Shown in pieces: positions 13,455 to 18,980 of a stretch of 18,980 nucleotides of DNA (its first letter is position 1; each line of letters starts with the position of its first letter). The stretch covers positions 1 through 18,980 of the forward strand of contig CALKAK010000047.1 of NCBI GenBank assembly GCA_937983015.1. The letters run 5' to 3'. The position numbers and the translations under genes were made by a program. The DNA comes from an uncultured Bacillaceae bacterium. GTDB lineage: Bacteria; Bacillota; Bacilli; Bacillales; Caldibacillaceae. Below the pieces are notes generated by a model. It saw only the letters and a list, made by a program, of their open reading frames with translations, searched no databases and had not been told where the DNA came from.

Positions 13455-14363
13455 ATGAGCCTACCACAATTAAAAACAGAGAAGGTTGAAATCGAACAGG
13501 AACAGCCTCCGACGGGTTTCCGCGTCATCTGGCGGGAACTTGTGAAGGATAAATTAGCGCTTTTTTCCTTGATATTGTTGTTGGCATTGGTCATCTTTAT
13601 ATATACGTATAGCTTTTTCCTCGATCAGGAAGAAATTACAAAAATCAATTTATTAAATATTTTTTCGCCACCGAATGCCGAAAACTGGCTTGGTACCGAC
13701 TATGGCGGACGGGATGTATTCGGGCAACTGATCATCGGTGCGCGTAATTCCTTGACGATCGGTATATTGATCACACTTTCTACATCATTGATTGGAATTA
13801 CCCTCGGTATCATTGCCGGTTATTTCGGTGGCTGGGTTGATTATGTGATCATGCGATTTGTCGATTTCATCCTCGTGTTACCAACTTTGATGATTGTGAT
13901 TGTGTTTGTATCCCTTGTACCTAATTACAATGTATTTCATTTTATCTTCATCATGAGTCTCTTTTATTGGACAGGCAAAGCGCGACTGATCCGTTCAAAA
14001 ACGCTCGCTGAGCGAGAACTCGATTATGTCGCGGCATCAAAAACATTAGGAACACCCGATTGGAAAATTATCCTGTTCCAAGTGCTACCCAACTTAAGTT
14101 CTATCATCATCGTAAATATGACCCTTAACTTAGCTGGTAACATCGGGATTGAAACGGGTCTCAGTTACTTGGGCTTTGGATTGCCAGAGAGCGTTCCGAG
14201 TCTAGGTACTTTGATCAGCTATTCCACCAATCCTGATGTTATGCAGAATAAATGGTGGGTATGGTTACCTGCAGCATTACTGATTTTAGTATTGATGCTT
14301 TGCATCAACTTTGTCGGTCAGGCGTTAAAACGGGCAGCAGACGCAAGACAACGACTTGGTTAA
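13455..14363 (+). CDS. oppC: Oligopeptide ABC transporter permease OppC, copy 2
   Basis: A 302-residue permease, collinear with copy 1. The N-terminal cytosolic tail differs most (MSLPQLKTEKVEIEQEQ against MNSVDLNVEQKETEK). From A194 on, the two proteins are identical to the end. At DNA level, 14220-14356 equals 7429-7565 base for base, while the preceding identical-protein region differs at 19 of 62 codons. The NWLGTDYGGRDVF segment and the coupling loop ASKTLG are present. ATG 13455 follows GGGAGG about 8 nt upstream. oppA starts 24 nt after the stop. Confidence 0.94.
   Translation: MSLPQLKTEKVEIEQEQPPTGFRVIWRELVKDKLALFSLILLLALVIFIYTYSFFLDQEEITKINLLNIFSPPNAENWLGTDYGGRDVFGQLIIGARNSLTIGILITLSTSLIGITLGIIAGYFGGWVDYVIMRFVDFILVLPTLMIVIVFVSLVPNYNVFHFIFIMSLFYWTGKARLIRSKTLAERELDYVAASKTLGTPDWKIILFQVLPNLSSIIIVNMTLNLAGNIGIETGLSYLGFGLPESVPSLGTLISYSTNPDVMQNKWWVWLPAALLILVLMLCINFVGQALKRAADARQRLG
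14220..14356 (+). repeat. 137-bp stretch identical in both oppC genes (copy 2)
   Basis: Counterpart of 7429-7565, with no difference in 137 bp, bounded by AGT/AGC on the left and CTA/CTT on the right. It also contains the 7-bp hairpin (14292-14308). Confidence 0.9.
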
Positions 14364-14387
14364 AAATTTAAAAAGGAGGAATACAAT

Positions 14388-16205
14388 TTGAAAAGACGCA
14401 GTTTGTTTTTACTTACACTCTTTGTTGTATTAGGCTTGTTGCTGGCTGCTTGCGGTGGCGGTAAAGACTCCGCAGGTGATGAAGGCGACAAAGCTAGTGG
14501 CGATGAAAAAGAAGATACAGTTCAACTAGTCGATCCAGAAAAAGATTTCCCTAAAAAGGTCGACAAACGTGATGAAGCGATCGAAGGCGGAACCCTTAAC
14601 TTCGCTTTAGTAAAAGACGACCCGTTCCAGGGGATTCTCGACTATAACTTCTATGAAGATGCCTATGATGCTGATATTTTACAATTCTTCGCTGAACCAA
14701 TCTTTGCATTCGATTCTAACTATGAAATTACCAACGATTTACCTTCTGCTGCCAAATTTGAAGTCAACGATGACCTGACAGAAATCAAGGTAACCATACA
14801 AGATGGGGTTTACTGGCATAACGGTGAACCACTAGAAGCTGAAGACTATGCCTATTCCTTCTATATTATCGGGCACCCTGATTACGACGGTGTTCGCTAC
14901 GGTGACGATATGATCTCCGATATCGTAGGTATGGAGGCCTACCACAATGGAGAAACTGATGTCATCGAAGGTATTGAAGTACTCAATGAAAAAGAACTCG
15001 TGATTAGATGGAATAGCCCGAAAGCTTCCCTCTTTAAAGGAATCTGGCCGTATGCTGCGCCAAAAGACTATTATGAAGGAATTCCAATTGGCGAATTATC
15101 CGGACATGAAAAAGTTCGCGTCAACCCGATCGGATTCGGTCCGTTTAAAGTTGAAAACATCGTACCTGGTGAATCTGTAGAATTTGTTGCCTTTGAAGAT
15201 TACTATCAAGGAAGACCTAAACTTGATAAAGTCATCTTAAAGGTTGTTCCTACTGCTACAGTTGTTGAAGAAATCAAAGCTGGAAATATCGATATCGCAT
15301 CCTTCCCTACCGATCAATTTAATGTCGGTATGGAAACCCCGAACTATGAATTAATAACACGTATGGAACCGGCCTACACTTACATCGGCTTTAAGTTAGG
15401 TCGCTGGGATGCGGAACAAGGTGTCGTAGTACAGGACCGTGACACACCATTGCAAGACAAAGCATTACGTCATGCATTCGGTTATGCGATGGATAATGCG
15501 ACCATTGCTCAACAGTTCTACAAAGGATTACGGACACCAGCAACAACATTGATGATTCCGTTCTTTGCTGAGTTCCATAACCCGGATCTGGAAGGATTCA
15601 CCTATGATCCAGAAAAAGCAAAACAAATTCTCGATGAAGCTGGCTATGTTGACGTCGACGGCGACGGCTTCCGTGAAGATAAAGACGGCAATCCGATGGT
15701 CTTCAATTTCGCTTCCATGAGCGGCAGCGAAACTGCAGAACCGATCGCCCAGTTCTACATCCAAAACTGGAAAGATGTTGGTTTGAATGTACAGCTCTTG
15801 GAAGGTCGCTTACATGACTTTAACGCATTCTATGATCGTGTCCAAAATGATGACCCTGCTATCGATATTTATCAAGCTGCCTGGAGTACAGGTACGGACC
15901 CGAACCCGTACGGATTATACTCGAAGACAGCACCGTTCAACTTAGCTCGATTCGATAACGAAGAAAACGAACGGTTATTGCAAGAAGGTCAATCCCTCGA
16001 AGCTGCGAAAGATATCGAATATCGTAAGGAAATCTACAATAAGTGGCAAGAGCTAATGCTTGAAGAAGCACCGGTTATCCCGACACTTTATCGTTATGAA
16101 TTGTTCGCGGTTAATGACCGGGTCGCATATTACACGGTCGATCCTCAAGATGCTGACTTCGGATGGCATCAAGTTGCCCTCACATCTGAAGAACCTGCAA
16201 AATAA
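14388..16205 (+). CDS. oppA: Peptide-binding lipoprotein OppA, copy 2
   Basis: A 605-residue SBP family 5 lipoprotein. The signal peptide ends in lipobox LLAAC with C22, followed by a Gly/Lys/Asp-rich linker a few residues longer than in copy 1. TIQDGVYWHNGEPLEAEDY and the DVDGDGFRED loop (from D422) are retained. Clustered differences from copy 1 include DQFNVGMETPNYELITRMEP, SKTAPFNLARFDNEENER and KDYYEGIPIG. These may line the peptide cleft, though this is not modelled. The C-terminus carries an extra EEPAK tail. TTG 14388 follows AAAAAGGAGG with about 8-nt spacing, the same unusual start as copy 1. It is the last gene of operon 2, with a terminator 16 nt after the stop. Confidence 0.94.
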   Translation: MKRRSLFLLTLFVVLGLLLAACGGGKDSAGDEGDKASGDEKEDTVQLVDPEKDFPKKVDKRDEAIEGGTLNFALVKDDPFQGILDYNFYEDAYDADILQFFAEPIFAFDSNYEITNDLPSAAKFEVNDDLTEIKVTIQDGVYWHNGEPLEAEDYAYSFYIIGHPDYDGVRYGDDMISDIVGMEAYHNGETDVIEGIEVLNEKELVIRWNSPKASLFKGIWPYAAPKDYYEGIPIGELSGHEKVRVNPIGFGPFKVENIVPGESVEFVAFEDYYQGRPKLDKVILKVVPTATVVEEIKAGNIDIASFPTDQFNVGMETPNYELITRMEPAYTYIGFKLGRWDAEQGVVVQDRDTPLQDKALRHAFGYAMDNATIAQQFYKGLRTPATTLMIPFFAEFHNPDLEGFTYDPEKAKQILDEAGYVDVDGDGFREDKDGNPMVFNFASMSGSETAEPIAQFYIQNWKDVGLNVQLLEGRLHDFNAFYDRVQNDDPAIDIYQAAWSTGTDPNPYGLYSKTAPFNLARFDNEENERLLQEGQSLEAAKDIEYRKEIYNKWQELMLEEAPVIPTLYRYELFAVNDRVAYYTVDPQDADFGWHQVALTSEEPAK

Positions 16206-16221
16206 TCAGCAGAAAAAATCA

Positions 16222-16265
16222 GGGATAATCAGTCGCACGGGTAGACTGATTATCCCTTTTTATTT
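16222..16265 (+). terminator. Strong terminator of opp operon 2
   Basis: GGGATAATCAGTC (16222-16234) pairs perfectly with GACTGATTATCCC (16244-16256) around a 9-nt loop, followed by TTTTTATTT. On the minus strand the stem is followed by TGATTTTTT, so it may also stop the convergent AlaX-type transcript. Confidence 0.92.
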
Positions 16266-16349
16266 GTAAACGAATCTTGAATTTTGTTTTTTGATTCCAC
16301 CGAGTCAGTTAAATGGCTATTATTTTGTTGTTTGCATACAATGGATTCG

Positions 16350-17537
16350 TCAGTCGGTTTGTAAAATTTCCAGGATTTTATCACGAATTATTTTTACAAA
16401 TGATCGCAAATCTTGAGCGTCTTGAAAAACAGCTTGGGCTTTTCGTTCATTCCCACCACCCTTTGCATTGAATTGGTCCAGATGAACTTTGACTATCTGA
16501 CCACAATGAATTCGTGACTTGCCATTATGGGAAAGCAATATTTTCCCTTCAGTCACGGAACCGAACAATATAATTCGGTCCGTTTCTTGATGAAGTTTTG
16601 CGGCGAGAATTTCGAGTTCCTTCATCGATAAATCTGTAAAAGTCTGGTCAATCACTGCTTTCCGGGATTTACTGAGCAATTCACTCTTGAGTAATTCCGC
16701 ATATTGGTTGAATAGTCTCGAATAATTTTTCTTAAGGGTTTTATTCTCCACTAACAATCGCTTGACCTGATCTGACAATTGCGACACACTGGTCGTCAAT
16801 TGTGTTGCCAGTGCATTCGTGATTGAAAAATGTCTGGAATAATCTTCGAGAAGCCGCTGGCCACAAACAAAATAGAGCCTGGTTTTCCCGCGAACTTTTT
16901 CTTGTTTTAACAGTTTTAATGGTCCGATTTGTGCCGTGGACCGAACATGCGTACCGGCGCAAGCGTTGTACTCGATGCCCGCAATCTCAACAATACGTAG
17001 TTTTTCGTGGCCTTCCGGTATTTTTCGCAAAGCATATTTTTTTGCTTCCCGTGAATCGATATAAAAGGTACGGACGGGAATGTTCGCGAAGATGCGACGA
17101 TTGACTTCTGATTCAATCATGATCAGCTCCTCCTCGGTGAGCGCTTCGACGTCAAGATCGATCGTAGCGGTTTCATCACTCAGGTGAAAGGAGAGGGTTT
17201 CAAAACCATATAAGTCCAAACAGGTGGCCGATAATAAATGCTGGCCAGAATGGTGTTGGGTATGTACAAGTCGTTTTTTCGCATCGATTGCACAAGACAC
17301 TTCTTCTTGTTCGGGTTTCATCGGCAATATGTGGTACACTTCGTCATGGTCTTTATACACGTTTTCGACAGGAATCCCGGCAATCTTTCCGGTGTCACAT
17401 GGTTGACCTCCGCCTTCAGGATAAAAAGCGGTTTCTTGAAGCGTGATGACCCATTTGCCATTTTCATACTTGCTACTTGTGATTTTTGTCGTCCATTCCA
17501 TTATATCGGGGTTCGTATAAAACAATTTTTTCGTCAC
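16350..17537 (-). CDS. alaX: Stand-alone alanyl-tRNA editing protein (AlaX, long form with DHHA1 domain)
   Basis: A 395-residue cytosolic protein related to the editing half of alanyl-tRNA synthetase, which hydrolyses mischarged Ser-tRNA(Ala). An N-terminal segment with TAFYPEGGGQP (about residues 36-46) leads to the zinc/editing site H96-SGQ-H100 and C193-AGT-H197. A coiled-coil region (about 235-275) follows, then a C-terminal DHHA1-like domain with the glycine-rich KGGGNERKAQAVF. No aminoacylation domain is present, so it acts in trans. GTG 17537 is preferred as the start: GGAAAGGA (17546-17553) is 8 nt upstream, whereas the upstream in-frame ATG (17546) touches it. It is divergent from luxS. 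The family call is firm; the exact substrate (Ser versus Gly) is inferred from the family. Confidence 0.9.
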   Translation of the reverse strand: MTKKLFYTNPDIMEWTTKITSSKYENGKWVITLQETAFYPEGGGQPCDTGKIAGIPVENVYKDHDEVYHILPMKPEQEEVSCAIDAKKRLVHTQHHSGQHLLSATCLDLYGFETLSFHLSDETATIDLDVEALTEEELIMIESEVNRRIFANIPVRTFYIDSREAKKYALRKIPEGHEKLRIVEIAGIEYNACAGTHVRSTAQIGPLKLLKQEKVRGKTRLYFVCGQRLLEDYSRHFSITNALATQLTTSVSQLSDQVKRLLVENKTLKKNYSRLFNQYAELLKSELLSKSRKAVIDQTFTDLSMKELEILAAKLHQETDRIILFGSVTEGKILLSHNGKSRIHCGQIVKVHLDQFNAKGGGNERKAQAVFQDAQDLRSFVKIIRDKILEILQTD

Positions 17538-17596
17538 ATTGTTCATCCTTTCCGGCTTTTTCCCGTGGACGGTTCGTTTCTTTTATAATTTTATAT

Positions 17597-17602
17597 TATA
17601 AT
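17597..17602 (+). promoter_or_regulatory. Candidate -10 box for luxS
   Basis: A perfect TATAAT about 32 nt upstream of the luxS ATG. The -35 at 17-18 nt spacing is poor (TCGTTT or TTCGTT). The same short interval must also hold the alaX promoter on the other strand, and the overlapping AT-rich block 17581-17602 could serve both. Confidence 0.45.
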
Positions 17603-17634
17603 GTCAGTTGAGAATATGGGAAAGGAGACGGGTT

Positions 17635-18102
17635 ATGTCAAGGAAAAAGATGAATGTAGAAAGTTTTAATCTCGATCACACGAAAGTGAAGGCCCCGTAT
17701 GTCCGCCTTGCCAGCGTAAGTGAAGGAAAACACGGGGATAAGATTTATAAATACGATGTCCGTTTTTGTCAACCGAATGTGGAACATATGGAAATGCCTG
17801 TGGTCCATTCGTTGGAACATTTAATAGCGGAATTTATTCGCGACCATCACGATTCGATTTTCGATGTAAGTCCGATGGGGTGCCAGACCGGCTTTTATAT
17901 TTCCGTGATCAATGATGGAGATTATGAGAAGTTCCTCGATCTATTGGAAAAGACGTTAAATGATGTGCTGGCTGCCGAGGAAGTTCCGGCAAGTAACGAA
18001 ATACAATGCGGTTTTGCGGCCAGTCATGATCTTGAGGGAGCGAAAAAATACGCCAGGAAAATGCTAGAAAAACGGGATCAATGGGATGAGGTCTTCGCAT
18101 AA
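17635..18102 (+). CDS. luxS: S-ribosylhomocysteine lyase LuxS
   Basis: A 155-residue cytosolic metalloenzyme of the activated methyl cycle. It splits S-ribosylhomocysteine to homocysteine and DPD, the precursor of autoinducer-2. The metal ligands H58 and H62 (HSLEH, with E61) and C125 (QCGFAASHD) are intact, as is C83 (MGCQTGFYI), the expected catalytic cysteine. Length is normal. ATG 17635 follows AAAGGAG (17621-17627). The longer frame from 17608 has no site. From memory, its DHTKVKAPY, HMEMP-HSLEH and CGFAASH segments look closer to the staphylococcal/lactobacillal LuxS type than to that of B. subtilis. It is not in an operon with pfs or met genes here. A terminator follows directly. Confidence 0.96.
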   Translation: MSRKKMNVESFNLDHTKVKAPYVRLASVSEGKHGDKIYKYDVRFCQPNVEHMEMPVVHSLEHLIAEFIRDHHDSIFDVSPMGCQTGFYISVINDGDYEKFLDLLEKTLNDVLAAEEVPASNEIQCGFAASHDLEGAKKYARKMLEKRDQWDEVFA

Positions 18103-18139
18103 AAAATGAGTATCCGGTACGGGTCCGGATACCCATTTT
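18102..18139. terminator. Bidirectional terminator between luxS and the MFS gene
   Basis: GTATCCGG (18110-18117) pairs with CCGGATAC (18125-18132) and extends through one A/C mismatch to ATG/CAT, with A-rich and T-rich flanks on the two sides. It sits exactly between the convergent stop codons (18102 and 18141), so it likely serves both genes. Confidence 0.85.
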
Positions 18140-18140
18140 A

Positions 18141-18980
18141 TTATCCATTTATATGATGGGTGCGATCCGTTGAAGCGGAAACTGTTTTTCTGGCTAATAC
18201 GAAAACGGTGATCGAGACGATCAGCATAAAAAGCGCCGCCGTCACAAAACCTTCTGTCGTCGTCATCGAAAAGGAACCGGTTAAAAATGTTCCTGTCATC
18301 GAGCCGAGGGAGATAAACGCATATAGTAAGCCGAAGCCTTTTCCACGTATTTCTTGATCCGAATTCCTTGCAACAAGTGAAGCGTTCGAAGGAAACAGAA
18401 TGGCAAAGCCAATTCCGTATACACTCATTGCGGCGAATAAGATATTCAAAGTAGTACCGTAGGCTATGGTTAATAGGGACCCGGCCACAACGAGCATACC
18501 GATCGGTAACAAGAATTCATTGCGGAACTTATCAAAGATCCGGTTGGAAGGTAACAGGAAAAAGAGGATCGCCATGATCCCGTATACACTGATTAAGATC
18601 CCGCTTATCCGTTCCCCGGCATCCATGGCATCCACTTTTAACGGAAGCATGTATGCTAAGATTCCCTGGCAAAAGGCGAGTGAGAACGCGCCTAAATAAC
18701 CGAATACAATGCTTGGTTTTTTAAATAAAGACAGGTACTCGCTGAGGGTATTTGTTGTTTTTTCTAATTTGTCTTGTTCTTTTTCCACCGGTTTTAATAA
18801 TAGGAGGGCGATGATGCCGCAGAACATCATGACAAGACCGACGTTTTGGTAGACAAAGGCATAGCTTATCCGTTCGGAAAATATCCCGCTGAACGCTGGT
18901 GCGGAAATTGCGGCAAGACCAACAGCCGCTGCGGCAAAAGCCATCGTTTTTCCGCTTTTTTTACTTTTGGAATATAACGT
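18141..18980 (-). CDS. MFS transporter, C-terminal part (gene continues past the window)
   Basis: The minus-strand frame stays open from the right edge (TLYSKSKKSGKTMAFAAAAVG) to TAA at 18141-18143, giving 279 residues without a start. The internal ATG at 18944 is not a credible start, since it cuts into a helix and has no site. The visible part has about eight hydrophobic helices with a charged central loop (KPVEKEQDKLEKTTNTLSEYLSLFKKP), the normal place for the loop between the two six-helix halves of a major facilitator. It therefore covers the end of the N-half and all of the C-half. It resembles drug/metabolite efflux MFS proteins; the substrate is not identifiable. The extreme C-terminus is short and histidine-containing (STDRTHHING). 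Confidence 0.88.
   Translation of the reverse strand, partial: TLYSKSKKSGKTMAFAAAAVGLAAISAPAFSGIFSERISYAFVYQNVGLVMMFCGIIALLLLKPVEKEQDKLEKTTNTLSEYLSLFKKPSIVFGYLGAFSLAFCQGILAYMLPLKVDAMDAGERISGILISVYGIMAILFFLLPSNRIFDKFRNEFLLPIGMLVVAGSLLTIAYGTTLNILFAAMSVYGIGFAILFPSNASLVARNSDQEIRGKGFGLLYAFISLGSMTGTFLTGSFSMTTTEGFVTAALFMLIVSITVFVLARKTVSASTDRTHHING

Larger units (their letters stand above)
10500..16205 (+). repeat. Copy 2 of the duplicated opp operon
   Basis: This is the second, direct-orientation copy of 3710-9386. Total growth relative to copy 1 comes mainly from oppA, which is nine residues longer. Upstream sequences of the two copies show no similarity that I can see, so the duplicated unit now appears limited to the coding block and its ribosome binding site. 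Confidence 0.9.

Noticed and set aside
16823..17104. Plus-strand ORFs within the AlaX-type gene
   Set aside because: They are opposite-strand shadows of a gene with clear conserved editing motifs.

Overview
The window reads as chromosomal DNA of a Gram-positive, low-to-moderate GC bacterium of the Bacillaceae. The signs are strong AGGAGG-type ribosome binding sites, frequent TTG starts, lipoprotein-anchored peptide-binding proteins, a small YozQ-like (DUF4025) protein, and LuxS and PepF of Firmicutes type. I see no rRNA, tRNA, transposase, phage gene or CRISPR array.

Layout: (1) 1-410: the 3' end of an unrecognised gene, a small YozQ-like gene and a terminator. (2) 408-3405: two divergent genes, the M3 oligopeptidase pepF on the minus strand and a roughly 300-residue isochorismatase/nicotinamidase-like cysteine hydrolase on the plus strand with its own terminator. 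(3) 3406-9423: a complete five-gene oligopeptide ABC transporter operon in the order D-F-B-C-A, closed by a strong terminator. (4) 9424-10499: an AT-rich 1.1 kb spacer with no convincing protein gene but several inverted repeats, a candidate ~130-nt terminated RNA and a good sigma-A promoter. (5) 10500-16265: a second complete D-F-B-C-A operon, collinear with the first almost base for base and also closed by a terminator. (6) 16350-18980: a stand-alone alanyl-tRNA editing protein (AlaX type, minus strand), divergent luxS (plus strand), a shared terminator, and the C-terminal part of an MFS transporter that leaves the window.

How the genes fit together: each opp operon encodes a lipid-anchored peptide receptor (OppA), two membrane permeases (OppB, OppC) and two ATPases (OppD, OppF), so each can form a complete importer. 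PepF would cut imported oligopeptides in the cytosol. The two operons keep gene order, overlaps and spacings, but their promoter regions look unrelated, which suggests old duplication followed by regulatory and perhaps ligand divergence.

The strongest unusual signal is a 137-bp stretch at the end of the two oppC genes that is identical at every base, although the 62 codons just before it encode the same residues with 19 synonymous codon differences. This points to recent gene conversion, or to a constraint on the nucleotide sequence itself. I do not see a clearly new biological system here. The best unexplained material is the non-coding spacer between the operons and the nested inverted repeat over the operon-1 promoter.
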